Positions 26,688 to 36,496 of a DNA stretch of 64,000 bases are shown here, piece after piece. Position 1 is the stretch's first letter, and each line of letters opens with the position of its first letter. Below the pieces are notes generated by a model that worked only from the letters and a program-made list of their open reading frames with translations, did no database searches and was not told the DNA's origin. Source of the stretch: Leptospira sp. WS4.C2 (GTDB lineage: Bacteria; Spirochaetota; Leptospiria; Leptospirales; Leptospiraceae); assembly GCF_040833985.1 (NCBI RefSeq), contig NZ_CP162139.1, forward strand, positions 3,444,501 to 3,508,500. The letters run 5' to 3'. A program made the translations under genes and the position numbers.

Positions 26688-27599
26688 TTATGACTGAATG
26701 TTTCCGGTGACTTGCGGTTGGGTTCGCCAACGACGATGCACCCAAAAGTACTGCTCCGGAAACAACTTCACTTCTTCTTCCAAAGTTTTAGTCCAAAGTT
26801 CGGTATAATGTCTGATCACATCGTCCTTCGATGGATATAGTTTTTTATCTACAAAACCCAAATCCTTAACTCGAACAATCACTTTCCCATTTTCGCCTGC
26901 TAACACTGAATAGTATAACATTTTGGCTCCGGTTAAATAAGCCATAAGAGCCGGTCCAACGAAGGTAGAGGCTTGTCTGTTCATAAAAGGGACAAAAATC
27001 CCTGCTTTCCCAGCGTTTTGGTCAGCCCCAAAACCAATCCAATAACCTTGTTTTAGAAGTTTGATGACCTGTGTGGACTCTTGTACGGGAACAAGAACCA
27101 CTCCATTTTTAGAACGCATATTGCGTAAAAGTCGGTCTACAAAGGGATTTCTTACCTTTTTGTAGATTCCACCACCCTTCATTCGGATTCCCAAAAATTG
27201 AACCAATATTTCCCAAGTACCAAAGTGACCAGAAATCAAAATCACTCCGACCCCTTGTTTTTTGGTCTCTTCTTCAATTTGTAGACTTTCTGAATCGATG
27301 ATCAAATTTTCATCCAACCATTTTCTCGTCATTCGTGGAGCCCAAAGTGTATGAGCAAGTAAGATCCCCAAATGTCGGTAGTGGGCTTTGACTAAATTTT
27401 GAATTTGGCCTTCGGAATATTCTGGGAAGGCAAAACGAATGTTATCAGCTGCCACCTTTTGGTGTTTTTTATCTAGCGGATAAAGAAGTTTTGTTAGAAA
27501 GATTCCATACGACAAACACCACTTATACGGAAGAACCTTAAAAGGAAAATAGAACAAATAAACAATTAAAAATGAGAAAAAATATCCAATATGTTTCAT
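26688..27599 (-). CDS. LpxL/HtrB-like lipid A acyltransferase
   Basis: A 303-aa inner-membrane acyltransferase. The N-terminal span ([18 protein letters not shown]) and the catalytic HX4E motif (SGHFGTWE, about residue 120) fit the LpxL/LpxM family that adds secondary acyl chains to lipid A. Family segments DNIRFAFPE and [14 protein letters not shown] are present. The ATG at 27599 gives the conventional N-terminus and a 4-nt overlap with the PAP2 gene. The upstream frame stays open but only encodes the end of that gene in another frame. It is the last gene of the hisS operon. Confidence 0.9.
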   Translation of the reverse strand: MKHIGYFFSFLIVYLFYFPFKVLPYKWCLSYGIFLTKLLYPLDKKHQKVAADNIRFAFPEYSEGQIQNLVKAHYRHLGILLAHTLWAPRMTRKWLDENLIIDSESLQIEEETKKQGVGVILISGHFGTWEILVQFLGIRMKGGGIYKKVRNPFVDRLLRNMRSKNGVVLVPVQESTQVIKLLKQGYWIGFGADQNAGKAGIFVPFMNRQASTFVGPALMAYLTGAKMLYYSVLAGENGKVIVRVKDLGFVDKKLYPSKDDVIRHYTELWTKTLEEEVKLFPEQYFWVHRRWRTQPQVTGNIQS

Positions 27600-28129
27600 A
27601 ATGTCAAACAATAAGGCCAAAGATAATAATGAAATAGAACTGCAATGAGTCCAATTCCAAAACCAATGATCCATCCCCCCACAATATCACTTACAAAATG
27701 ATGTAAGGTAATTAATCTACCCACACCAGCAAACAAACTGAAGAAAAAGAAATACGGAGTTTCATGAAATGCAAAAACCAAAATAGTAGATACAACAATC
27801 GAATTGGCACTGTGTGCAGAGGGAAAGGAGTGTTTCATATCTGGATTAGAATCTACTTTTCCCATAACACTGACAAGGGGACGTTTCCTTGCAAAGTATT
27901 TCTTTAGTACCAACACCAGACGATCCGTTACATAAGTGAATATTAATACAAAAGGCAAACTATAGTAAACTGGTTTGTACAAATCACTCAAAAACATAAG
28001 TGGTAACAAAACCAAGGCAAACATCTCTCCACGATTGATTCGAGATAAAACCCAACTTAAGTTTGGATGGTGTAAATTCTTTTGAATCCAGATCGATAAC
28101 TTTAAATCGATAGTAGAAATCAAATTCAT
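27596..28129 (-). CDS. PAP2-family membrane phosphatase
   Basis: A 177-aa type 2 phosphatidic acid phosphatase. The three-part active site is KKYFARKRP (KX6RP), PSAHS (usual PSGH) and [12 protein letters not shown] (usual SRX5HX3D). The catalytic His residues and the Asp are kept, but the Ser of the last motif is Gly. Five or six membrane spans are visible. It may act on lipid A or undecaprenyl phosphates, which suits the acyltransferase next to it, but the substrate is not determined. It overlaps both hisS and the acyltransferase gene by 4 nt. Confidence 0.88.
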   Translation of the reverse strand: MNLISTIDLKLSIWIQKNLHHPNLSWVLSRINRGEMFALVLLPLMFLSDLYKPVYYSLPFVLIFTYVTDRLVLVLKKYFARKRPLVSVMGKVDSNPDMKHSFPSAHSANSIVVSTILVFAFHETPYFFFFSLFAGVGRLITLHHFVSDIVGGWIIGFGIGLIAVLFHYYLWPYCLTL

Positions 28130-29439
28130 TTAGAGAGCTCTTCTTTTATCTTTTGAAGTGCTTCAGAAAATGATGACGTCCACTGGTTACGAGTTGCCAT
28201 ATCCTTCAGAGTCACTGTTCCCGCTTTGATTTCGTCTTCCCCACGTAGAAGGATCCAACGATATCCTTTTTTCTCTGCATACGAAAGTTGTTTTCCCATT
28301 TTTTGAGAAACTAAAGATACCTCGGTAGCAATTTTTTCCTTTCGGAGTTCTTTTGCAAAGTTATGGTTCTCAGAAAATGAAGACTCATCTAGAAGTGGAA
28401 TATAAACCGTGGAATCACTGGAAAATTTAGGTAACAAATCGTGAGCTATTAAAAAATTTTGAAGTGTTACATCGCCCAGTCCGAATCCAATTCCTGAAAG
28501 TTCTTCATTGGAAAAAAGACCGATTAAGTTGTCGTATCTTCCACCACCATATAACGATCGTTTATTTTGTGGAGACGTATCAAAGATTTCAAAAATAAAA
28601 CCTGTATAATAGTCAAAACCTCGAACGACAGATGGATCAAAATAGACGATGTCTTGTAATCCTATGGTTTTAAGATCCTCAAACAAAGCCCGAATAGCAT
28701 TTAAAGTTTCTTCTTTGATACCAGGAATTTGATTCAAAGTATCGGTCGTAGCTGCCAAAAACAAATTGATCTTCGACACAGCTGTTGGATCGTTCGGAAT
28801 CGTTTTCGAAACAAGGGCTACATATTCGTCTTCAGTAATTTTGTTTTTTTTGTCCAAAATTTTTGATACTTCATGTGCTTGGTTTGGACTAACCTTCAAA
28901 CCATCTAACAAAAATTCGTCGAGAAGGGATCTATGGGAAATGGTAACTTTAAAACTATTCCTCGGTGCACCAAAGGCAAAAAGAATATCGCAAGCTAAAG
29001 ACAAAATTTCTAATTCAGCTCTCTGGTTTGTCACACCAAACATATCTACATTCAACTGCCAGTGTTCCCGCAGTCGCCCGAGGCCAGGTTGTTCGTATCT
29101 CCAAAGGTTAGGAATGGAAAACCACCGGATAGGACGAGGAAGGTCGCGTAATTTTTTTGCCACCATCCTTGCGACGGTCGGCGTCATTTCCGGGCGAATC
29201 GCTACCTCGCGATCCCCTTTATCGATGAAATTATAAATTTGTTTTCCTACGATTTCTTCGCCGGTTTTGGCTCGGTATAAATCCAAAGATTCCACCATTG
29301 GACCATCATACTCTTCGTATCCATAAGACCTGACGACATCTTTCATTACCGAGAATAAATAATTGCGAAGGCGCATATCTTCAGGATAAAAATCCCGAGT
29401 GCCCTTATAGTTTTCTGTAGTTAGTTTTTGTTCTTTCAA
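28126..29439 (-). CDS. hisS: Histidyl-tRNA synthetase
   Basis: A 437-aa class II aminoacyl-tRNA synthetase. It has the N-terminal motif [17 protein letters not shown], motif 2 ([20 protein letters not shown]), the histidine loops [11 protein letters not shown] and [11 protein letters not shown], and a C-terminal anticodon-binding domain with an elongated [17 protein letters not shown] stretch. The length is normal. It lies between a PilZ-like gene (27 nt upstream) and PAP2 (4-nt overlap), an unusual setting for a housekeeping enzyme. Confidence 0.97.
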   Translation of the reverse strand: MKEQKLTTENYKGTRDFYPEDMRLRNYLFSVMKDVVRSYGYEEYDGPMVESLDLYRAKTGEEIVGKQIYNFIDKGDREVAIRPEMTPTVARMVAKKLRDLPRPIRWFSIPNLWRYEQPGLGRLREHWQLNVDMFGVTNQRAELEILSLACDILFAFGAPRNSFKVTISHRSLLDEFLLDGLKVSPNQAHEVSKILDKKNKITEDEYVALVSKTIPNDPTAVSKINLFLAATTDTLNQIPGIKEETLNAIRALFEDLKTIGLQDIVYFDPSVVRGFDYYTGFIFEIFDTSPQNKRSLYGGGRYDNLIGLFSNEELSGIGFGLGDVTLQNFLIAHDLLPKFSSDSTVYIPLLDESSFSENHNFAKELRKEKIATEVSLVSQKMGKQLSYAEKKGYRWILLRGEDEIKAGTVTLKDMATRNQWTSSFSEALQKIKEELSK

Positions 29440-29466
29440 TGTATGGCCCCTGGAACCTTGCGCAGA

Positions 29467-30591
29467 TCAGCCAAAAAATTCAATTAGACTATGGTAAATC
29501 TCTTTGGCTTTTTTATCTCCGCTGACACCTGTGATCCTTCCACCCAATCTAAAATAGTCATTCACCTCTTCCAAATGACGTAACTCTACGGCCATTCGGA
29601 TGGGTGCCTGTAATTTGAAATTGATATCAAGAGTAAATGTAGGTTTCACTTTCAGTGCTCTGATAATTTCCATATCGTTAACTTCCAAGGCGACACCGCC
29701 TCGAGAAACGTTCAGTACGTTTTGTCTGATATCAAGAATATGGGTATTTGAGTCCATGATTCTTTCTTGAAACGTACGTTCAACCTCTTTAAACAAATCC
29801 AAAACTTCGGAAGGAATCCCTTCCCTTTCCGTCTCAAGCGAAAGATATGCAAAAAAATGCATATCTTTCATTTGTATAAATAAAGGATAATAGATATAGG
29901 ATCCTATTTTTTTCTTTTTATATTCTTGGATTTTATCATCCAACAAAAATTCATCTTCAAAAGTCTTTTTCGGATCGAATACATCCTCAGAGTGAAAGGA
30001 TTCAAACAATTCTGTATCTAATATAAAGATTGGCTTTTTATGTTCCTTCATCAACTCGATTTCATCACCATGAATTGATCCAGAAAGAAATACAACTTTT
30101 GATTGTGGGTAATTTTTTAATACAGTTCGCTGGATATCAGAAAGAATCACCTGGGAACTAACGCCAGTAAGTTTAGAAAAATCGATATTTGTTTTTGCAA
30201 CTAAAAAGTTAGATGCAACTACGTTTCCTCGAACCTTTTCATTTCTCGGATCTTGTCTCGTAGCATAGGTTTGTCTTCGATCTATAATTTTTCCAAGAAG
30301 AAGGTTATCCTTTTGATTTATCAGTTCATAATCCACTTCGACATGGAAACTAGGAGTCGCTTGCACCGTAAAAATTGTTTCGATTAACTCAGGAATAGTT
30401 TCCAGTTCCCAAATATGTGCTCCGTCTGGTCTTTCTCCTTTAAACTTTGCACGGATTGGAGTATCATATCCCTTTAGAAACAATCCATTCCCACCCATCA
30501 TTTGTTTGAAAAATTCAGGTAAAGCTCTTACTGCTTCTAAGGGGACATACTCTCTTTCTTGGTCGAAATGAATTTTAACACGATTGATCAT
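29467..30591 (-). CDS. DUF1577/PilZ-like signalling protein, 374 aa
   Basis: A cytoplasmic protein related in plan to the product of 13844: a long variable N-terminal region, then a C-terminal PilZ-like domain (about residues 285-374). The motif LNVSRGGVALEV gives NxSxxG preceded by an Arg (DIRQN), the usual cyclic di-GMP-contacting pattern. Strands FTLDINFKLQAPIRMAVELR and FRLGGRITGVS follow. Binding to c-di-GMP is an inference. It begins 2 nt after the OmpA-like gene, so both are on one transcript. Confidence 0.72.
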   Translation of the reverse strand: MINRVKIHFDQEREYVPLEAVRALPEFFKQMMGGNGLFLKGYDTPIRAKFKGERPDGAHIWELETIPELIETIFTVQATPSFHVEVDYELINQKDNLLLGKIIDRRQTYATRQDPRNEKVRGNVVASNFLVAKTNIDFSKLTGVSSQVILSDIQRTVLKNYPQSKVVFLSGSIHGDEIELMKEHKKPIFILDTELFESFHSEDVFDPKKTFEDEFLLDDKIQEYKKKKIGSYIYYPLFIQMKDMHFFAYLSLETEREGIPSEVLDLFKEVERTFQERIMDSNTHILDIRQNVLNVSRGGVALEVNDMEIIRALKVKPTFTLDINFKLQAPIRMAVELRHLEEVNDYFRLGGRITGVSGDKKAKEIYHSLIEFFG

Positions 30592-30593
30592 AA

Positions 30594-32606
30594 TTAGTCT
30601 ATCTTTTTGAAATTCACACGTCTATTTCGAGATCTTCCTTCTTCTGTTTCATTTTCTGCAATCGGCTGTGAATAATGATAAGCTTGTACCTTCATTCGTT
30701 CCTTAGGAACACCTTTGACTCGCATATATTGATAAACAGAAAGAGCTCTATCTTCGCTCAAACTAATGTTGTATTCTTTATTCCCTATATTATCAGTGTG
30801 TCCACCGATTTCAACTTTTTCATTCTTATGTTGGATGAGGAAGTCAGCAAAAAGATCCAATTTTCTCTTATCCTCATCACTCAATGTTCGTTCATTGAAC
30901 GGGAAATAAATAATTGTATTGTATAGATTATCAAAATCATTTAGATTTCTTAGATAAAGTACGGTCTCTTTACCTTCCATTCCAGAAATCTTGTCCTTCG
31001 TAAAAAGATAAGTTTCTTCTTTATATCCTTTGGCTCTCACCAAAATTTCAAAATCCATGGTAGGCGATTTATCTAAATCAAAATGACCATCTTTTGACTC
31101 GATCGATTTTCCCTTACGGGTCAGATCATCAAAGTAGTAACAAATGGCATTCGGAATGACAAGGTCTGTTTTCTTGTCTTTGACAATGAATCGAATTCCT
31201 TGGATGGCTTTATCCGGACGTTCATCTTTCGCGGGGCGAATCGGCTGCAATATGATTTGAGAGTATTGCTCTTTATCCTTTCCCACGTTTCCTCTTAAAT
31301 CCAAAATTACTTCTGTAGGATGAAATCCGGGAGAAGAAACTTCCACACGGTATAATTTACCTGTTTTGATGGTTGTGCGAAAATTCTCCGCATCGGCGAT
31401 GGATAAGTCTCCGCCAATTCTTTTGGATGTGATCACTTGGATGGGTCTTGTCTCATCATAAATTTTGAGAGTGGAATCAAGTCCAATCATAATGGCTTCT
31501 GATCCATCGAGAACAAGTCCTCGAAATACAAATTCATAATTACGTCTTAGGTCCTCTGGAACCATAGTTCTGTAGATATCAAACTGACCTTCCCCACCGG
31601 GCCTATTAGATGAATAGTAAAACCACAAATCATCAAAAGTAACAGATATACCTTCGTTATCACTTTCTTCCCAAAGGCTGTAAGTTGAATAATCAGCAGG
31701 AGTATCAAATGGAAATCCTGTTGATTCGCCTGACAACTGTTGCTTGGTATTAAAGGGAGATCCTAATACAATAGGAGTTTCAAAGCTGCTTTGTGATTCG
31801 TTATATTCACTATAATAGAAACTAAATTTACGATTTTTGTCCCCTCTGTTCGAACTAAAATACAGACGGAGTCCATCCCAATGGTAACTAGGACTAATTT
31901 CATCATCTTTTGTGTTGATAGCCGTTCCCATAGAGATGGGTTTTTGCCAAATCCCATCTCGGCATTTAATTTTTGGTTTATCAGGGCCTGTTTCTTTTGT
32001 GACGGTTGTAGGTTCTCTTTTAGAAATCCAAAGGTCAAAACCACCTTGACCTCCAGGACGATTGGAGGAAAAAACCATCGAACAACCATCAGGTGAAACG
32101 GCGGGCATTTTATCCTCAAAATGGGAACTGACTTCATTCAAATGGATCGGTATAGACCAAAGGCCCGTCCTTTGGTTGATCTTAGTATAATATAAATTAA
32201 GCCCGTCATATCCATCTCGGTTTTTTCTCGGGTCCGCTTGCGTTTTGTCACGAACCGAAGTAAAGTAGAGTTCATACGGTTTTTCTTCTTCATCAAAGAG
32301 AATAGAAAACATCCCTTCAAAATTGGATGTATTGAGTTCACGAAAATTCTTTGGAGGAGACCAAACGGGCAATTTCATTCGGTCAGGAAAACTTAAGTTT
32401 TCCGAAATCCAAATATCCATCCCTCCTTCTCCACCAGGACGGTTGGATTGGAATACTAAATACCGACCTGTGGGAGAAATGATGGGGTGATACTCTACAT
32501 TTTGAGTATTGAGAGGCTGATAAAACCGTATATCCTTAGCCTTAGGTAAAGGCTGACCTAGGACTGGGAATGCCAAAATGATTAAGGAAATAAGGATTTT
32601 TTTCAT
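30594..32606 (-). CDS. OmpA-family protein with PD40 beta-propeller repeats
   Basis: A 670-aa exported protein. The N-terminal signal (ILISLIILAFPVLG) is followed by WD40-like PD40 repeats, seen as FQSNRPGGEGGMDIW, FSSNRPGGQGGFDLW, YFSSNRGD and YYSSNRPGGEGQFDIY (about residues 50-350). The C-terminal ~110 residues are an OmpA domain with IYFPFNERTLS, IGGHTDNIGNKEYN and LSEDRALSVYQYM, ending in RSRNRRVNF, which binds peptidoglycan. This Tol-Pal/OmpA/PD40 layout suggests a periplasmic linker between cell wall and outer membrane. It is the first gene of a five-gene minus-strand run. Confidence 0.9.
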   Translation of the reverse strand: MKKILISLIILAFPVLGQPLPKAKDIRFYQPLNTQNVEYHPIISPTGRYLVFQSNRPGGEGGMDIWISENLSFPDRMKLPVWSPPKNFRELNTSNFEGMFSILFDEEEKPYELYFTSVRDKTQADPRKNRDGYDGLNLYYTKINQRTGLWSIPIHLNEVSSHFEDKMPAVSPDGCSMVFSSNRPGGQGGFDLWISKREPTTVTKETGPDKPKIKCRDGIWQKPISMGTAINTKDDEISPSYHWDGLRLYFSSNRGDKNRKFSFYYSEYNESQSSFETPIVLGSPFNTKQQLSGESTGFPFDTPADYSTYSLWEESDNEGISVTFDDLWFYYSSNRPGGEGQFDIYRTMVPEDLRRNYEFVFRGLVLDGSEAIMIGLDSTLKIYDETRPIQVITSKRIGGDLSIADAENFRTTIKTGKLYRVEVSSPGFHPTEVILDLRGNVGKDKEQYSQIILQPIRPAKDERPDKAIQGIRFIVKDKKTDLVIPNAICYYFDDLTRKGKSIESKDGHFDLDKSPTMDFEILVRAKGYKEETYLFTKDKISGMEGKETVLYLRNLNDFDNLYNTIIYFPFNERTLSDEDKRKLDLFADFLIQHKNEKVEIGGHTDNIGNKEYNISLSEDRALSVYQYMRVKGVPKERMKVQAYHYSQPIAENETEEGRSRNRRVNFKKID

Positions 32607-32700
32607 CTGCCGTCTCTCCTATGTATCGGCCAATCGGAATTTTCTGCCAAGGGAAAAATAAGGCTTTTAGGGGCAGCATGACCGATAATCCTACTCATTC

Positions 32701-33516
32701 ATGGCCGAAATCTTCGGAATCTTAAACATAACTACCGACTCCTTCAGTGATGGGGGGAAATTTCTTAACCCAGACGACGCGATCAATCAAGGAACCAAAC
32801 TTTTGCAAGAAGGGGCGGATTGGTTGGACGTTTCTGGACAATCTTCTAACATCGATGCCACTCTCGTTTCTGAAGAAGAGGAATGGAAGAGAGTTGAACC
32901 TGTCATTCGCTATTTTGTTCCCAAGGGAGTTCGTATCAGTTTGGATAGTTTTCGCCCCGAGGTGCAAAAAAAGGGAATTGAAGCAGGTGTTCGCTGCATC
33001 AACGACATCACTGGTTTTACCTATGAAGGTGACCGTAGTTTTTTAAAACCATCCATCCAGAAGAATCCAGAACTAAAACTTATCATCATGCATTCGCATA
33101 ACAGAAATATTGCGAAATATAAATCTGATCTTACACCGGAAAAAGTAGTGAGAAAGATCCAAGCTTTTTTTAGAGACCGACGATCAGACCTTCTCGCAAT
33201 GGAGATTCCAGAATCGGCACTCTGTTATGATCCGGGAATGGGTTTTTTTTTGAGTGAAAATCCAATGGTTTCCTTTCGTGTTTTACAAGAATTAGAAATC
33301 CTGAAATTAGAATTTCCGCAATTGATGGTGGGAGTTTCGAGAAAGTCTTTTTTAGGGAATGTTCTCGGGGATTTACCAATTATCGAAAGAGAATTTGTCA
33401 CTTTGGCCTGTGAACTCCATCTGTTGCGATACAAAATCCCATTCATAAGAACGCATAACGTTCTTAAGCTCCGACAAGCAGAAAAGGTTTGGAATTTATG
33501 TCAGGAAATGGAATGA
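32701..33516 (+). CDS. folP: Dihydropteroate synthase
   Basis: A 271-aa folate enzyme that joins p-aminobenzoate to the pterin diphosphate. Signatures are GILNITTDSFSDGGKF (pterin-binding, usually TPDSFSDGG; here Pro is Thr), DVSGQSSN (usual GxxS loop), CINDITGF, LCYDPGMGF and GVSRKSFLG. No ribosome site precedes the ATG at 32701 and the frame is closed just upstream. GATAAT at 32684-32689 sits where a -10 box would give an almost leaderless mRNA. Confidence 0.92.
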   Translation: MAEIFGILNITTDSFSDGGKFLNPDDAINQGTKLLQEGADWLDVSGQSSNIDATLVSEEEEWKRVEPVIRYFVPKGVRISLDSFRPEVQKKGIEAGVRCINDITGFTYEGDRSFLKPSIQKNPELKLIIMHSHNRNIAKYKSDLTPEKVVRKIQAFFRDRRSDLLAMEIPESALCYDPGMGFFLSENPMVSFRVLQELEILKLEFPQLMVGVSRKSFLGNVLGDLPIIEREFVTLACELHLLRYKIPFIRTHNVLKLRQAEKVWNLCQEME

Positions 33517-33552
33517 ATCCCTTGGTACGGATTCAAGTCGTTAGCTTATTGG

Positions 33553-34476
33553 TTAACTTCTTCCAGAACGAGAGGCCTTTCTTACATCCTTACCTTCTTT
33601 CGAAAGAGTCGGGAAAAAGGTCGACTCTGGAACCGCATAACCTTTTTCAACTGCCTTACGGTAGTAAGGCAAAAGTCCGTCCCATCTAGGAAAATCCTTT
33701 AAAACAAGCAAAGTATCTCGCCAAACTTCCAAAAAACTGATTTGTGTTTTTTCGCTAGGAGTAGCCGATTCCGCCCATTTTAAAGCTTCTTCATACCGTC
33801 CCAATTCATAATTGGCCTTTACAAAGTAAAAATGGAATTCCTTATTCTTTTTTGAAGCAACTTCCAGGGATTTTGCATAATCCAACAAACTGTACCAGTT
33901 ACTTTTTTGAACTTGAATGTCAGCCATTCCATAAAGTGCGTTTTCGTGAAATGGAACAACTTCTAAGATTTGGTTAAAATATCCTTCCGCATAAGTAAAG
34001 TTACCTGTCTGCAAATAATAATTTGCTAACTCTTCATAGGCAAACAATTCCCATCCCTTCACTCGCGATAGGGCATCCAGTAACACAACCCTTTCATCAT
34101 TTCGCAAACGAACTTCCAATTCTTTTAAAATATTTGTATAGGTGACTGAGGACCGAGAGGGAGCTTCTTTCGCTACTTTTTGTTTCAGATGTTCGTATTC
34201 ATCTAATAGAAAATAAAAACGTAGTCGGTTTAGATGCACCGCAACTTCGTTTGGATTGGTTTGAATGCATTTATCCCAAACTTGTTCTGCTTGGTCTAAC
34301 TGGACCGCTTTGGACAATCGAATGCCTTCCGCATTGCACTCAGTTGCACTCGAACCCGAAACTTCTAAGAACAAGGAATCGGATTCCAATTCCTCTTGTT
34401 TTACAATTGGATATCTACATCCAATAAAAATCAAAATATTACAAAGAAATAGAATGTCTAGTATACGAAATTTCAA
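33553..34476 (-). CDS. TPR-like lipoprotein, 307 aa
   Basis: Begins with a lipoprotein signal (LFLCNILIFIGCRY), giving an anchored protein from Cys20. The mature part consists of helix-pair repeats of TPR type, for example KAVQLDQAEQVWDKCIQTNP, TGNFTYAEGYFNQILEVVPF and LGRYEEALKWAESA. TPRs mediate protein contacts; no enzymatic motif is seen. It begins one base after the neighbouring TPR gene, so the two are cotranscribed. It converges on folP. Confidence 0.85.
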   Translation of the reverse strand: MKFRILDILFLCNILIFIGCRYPIVKQEELESDSLFLEVSGSSATECNAEGIRLSKAVQLDQAEQVWDKCIQTNPNEVAVHLNRLRFYFLLDEYEHLKQKVAKEAPSRSSVTYTNILKELEVRLRNDERVVLLDALSRVKGWELFAYEELANYYLQTGNFTYAEGYFNQILEVVPFHENALYGMADIQVQKSNWYSLLDYAKSLEVASKKNKEFHFYFVKANYELGRYEEALKWAESATPSEKTQISFLEVWRDTLLVLKDFPRWDGLLPYYRKAVEKGYAVPESTFFPTLSKEGKDVRKASRSGRS

Positions 34477-34477
34477 C

Positions 34478-35392
34478 CTAGGATTGCCTGTCAGGATCTG
34501 TCTTTTCCTTCATCTTTTGAGCAAATACCAAATATTGCATCGCTTTTTCCGGATTGCCGTTGAAAAGATATAACAAACTTAAATCCAAAGCTTCTTGAGC
34601 ATCGGGTGGCGAAAATTCATCTGGATTTTCTTTCGAAAGTTCCAACTTGGTTTGAAATTCTTTCAGTTTCTTTTTGGCTTTGGATTGGATTCGAACCAAA
34701 CTTTCATGAGCAACTCCATCTTCTTCTAACCAAGCTGCCTGCAAACTTTCGTTGAAATTCGTAAATCCCACATCCTCTTTCACCATAGTCGAAAGTAAAG
34801 TGGCTGATGCTTTATAATTTCCTTGTTTGGCAAGGATCTCAGATTGGATAATTTTTAATTGAGCATTTCCAGGATACAGAATCAAGTAACGTTCAATCAT
34901 TTTTAAACTTTCTGGAAAACGATTCCTTTCGTAATAAAACATCGCAAGCCCTCCTAAAGCTGATTTATGGTTTGGTTCGATTTTGATTACATTATTAAGA
35001 TATACTTCGGTTTTTTCATCATTACCTAACTTTTGATAGGCTTGTGCGAGTAACAGATGTGCAGAAATAAACTTCTTTTCAAAAGTTAAAGTTTGTTTTA
35101 GAAAACTGATCGCCTTTTCTGTTTCCTCATGTTTATAGAGAGAAACGGCTAAATTATAACAGTTTTTGACATTCGGCTGGAATTTGTATGCCTTAGAAAA
35201 CAAAGGAATTGCTTCCGCATGTTTTCCTTGTTTGGCGTAAATCACACCCAAGTTTTGTAAGGCCAAATGGTAATTTGGATCCTTCCCGAGCAAAATTTTG
35301 TATTGAGCTTCGGCACGATCCCACTCTCCATTTCGCTCCAAACGGACTGCCTCGTTGAATAGAGTTTGGATTTCTTGTGCCATACTAGCCAT
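34478..35392 (-). CDS. Tetratricopeptide repeat protein, 304 aa
   Basis: A soluble TPR protein without a signal peptide. At least six repeats are visible, such as NGEWDRAEAQYKILLGKDPN, QGKHAEAIPLFSKAYKFQPN and NRFPESLKMIERYLILYPGN. The ATG at 35392 gives MASMAQEIQTLFNEAVRLER, the natural first helix; a second ATG at 35383 and an upstream start at 35467 are possible. It is the first gene of a TPR pair, divergent from rlpA. A CGTTT/AAACG dyad (35396-35408) sits just before the start. Confidence 0.85.
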   Translation of the reverse strand: MASMAQEIQTLFNEAVRLERNGEWDRAEAQYKILLGKDPNYHLALQNLGVIYAKQGKHAEAIPLFSKAYKFQPNVKNCYNLAVSLYKHEETEKAISFLKQTLTFEKKFISAHLLLAQAYQKLGNDEKTEVYLNNVIKIEPNHKSALGGLAMFYYERNRFPESLKMIERYLILYPGNAQLKIIQSEILAKQGNYKASATLLSTMVKEDVGFTNFNESLQAAWLEEDGVAHESLVRIQSKAKKKLKEFQTKLELSKENPDEFSPPDAQEALDLSLLYLFNGNPEKAMQYLVFAQKMKEKTDPDRQS

Positions 35393-35490
35393 TATCGTTT
35401 CAGAAACGAATCTCCCCTGAGAAAAATTATCACGAGATCGGAAAAACCTTCCGAAAGGTACACACAAGAGTCCAGAGGAAGGGGAAAGTT

Positions 35491-36375
35491 ATGCAAAGAC
35501 TCATACTTATATCCATAGTATTATGGTTGGTTTCCTGCAGTTCTGCAGATGCCACCCGAAGAGATTATAGTGCTTCCGGCGATCCGGAAGATATTTTTTT
35601 CGAACGTTCTGGGAAGTCAAAACCAGCGAGTAACACAAAGTCAGAAGACCCAGTGGCACGCTCCATCATTGACGATTTAGATTCCAATGCGAAAACAACA
35701 ACTCCCGTTGCTGCCGCAGCGATACCAACGAAGAAACCTGCAGATCAGTTTGATGAAATTGGTTTGTCATCTTGGTATGGACAAAAGTTCCAAGGACGTC
35801 CTACTGCGAGTGGTGAACCTTTTGATCGAATGAAGATGACTGGTGCTCACAGAACACTGCCCATCGGAAGTATGATCAAAATCCAAAACCTAGAAAACAA
35901 CAAAGAAGCGGTGGTTCGTATCAATGATCGTGGACCATTTGTTGATGAAAGAATTGTTGATGTATCTGAAAAAACCGCTGAACTTTTAGAGTTCAAGGAC
36001 AAAGGGATTACAAAGGTTGGGATCAAGGTTCTCAAAAAAGGAGAGGAAGATCTGGGTGATGATTTGGATGATTCTGACCTTTTGGATGATGCCCCCGCTA
36101 AACCAGAAAAACTGACACCAGTAAAACCTGGTGTAGCGAAACCAGTGGCAGCTGGGAAAGGATTTACTGTTCAAGTTGGGGTCTTTCAGGAAAAGGAAAG
36201 AGCATTAAAATACCAAGAAAACATGAAATCTGAATACAACCAGTCTGTGTTCGTAACTCCTAGAGATGGAAAGTTCGTAGTTCAAGTTGGGGATTTTGCA
36301 GACCGTACAAAAGCAGAATCTCTCAAATCAAAATTGAAATACGATGGGATTGATTGTTTTATCGCAACTCGATAG
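35491..36375 (+). CDS. rlpA: RlpA-like septal ring lipoprotein with SPOR domain
   Basis: A 294-aa lipoprotein (signal ending VSCSS). After a flexible linker comes the double-psi beta-barrel domain (about residues 88-185) with SSWYGQKFQGRPTASGEPFD, GAHRTLP and NDRGPFVDERIVDVS, which hold the catalytic Asp and His of RlpA lytic transglycosylases. A Lys/Pro-rich acidic linker follows, then a C-terminal SPOR domain (about 225-294: FTVQVGVFQEKERA and VQVGDFADRTKAES), which binds denuded peptidoglycan at division sites. A strong GAGGAAGGGG ribosome site precedes the ATG. Confidence 0.92.
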   Translation: MQRLILISIVLWLVSCSSADATRRDYSASGDPEDIFFERSGKSKPASNTKSEDPVARSIIDDLDSNAKTTTPVAAAAIPTKKPADQFDEIGLSSWYGQKFQGRPTASGEPFDRMKMTGAHRTLPIGSMIKIQNLENNKEAVVRINDRGPFVDERIVDVSEKTAELLEFKDKGITKVGIKVLKKGEEDLGDDLDDSDLLDDAPAKPEKLTPVKPGVAKPVAAGKGFTVQVGVFQEKERALKYQENMKSEYNQSVFVTPRDGKFVVQVGDFADRTKAESLKSKLKYDGIDCFIATR

Positions 36376-36496
36376 TTTTTACCCTTCTTCGGGCAGTCGG
36401 TGGTTGCACCGATTTGCTCGAAAAGGTAGGAAAATGAATTGATTTCGCGTTTCCGCCTGTTACGATTTCGTATTAAATTAGCAACTAGAAGACCCT

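Noticed and set aside
28766..29236. A 156-aa plus-strand reading frame inside hisS
   Set aside because: hisS has full synthetase motifs on the minus strand, and this frame has no family resemblance.
36395..36419. Hairpin TCGGTG...CACCGA after rlpA as a terminator
   Set aside because: The stem is only six pairs and no T-run follows, so it is not convincing as a terminator.
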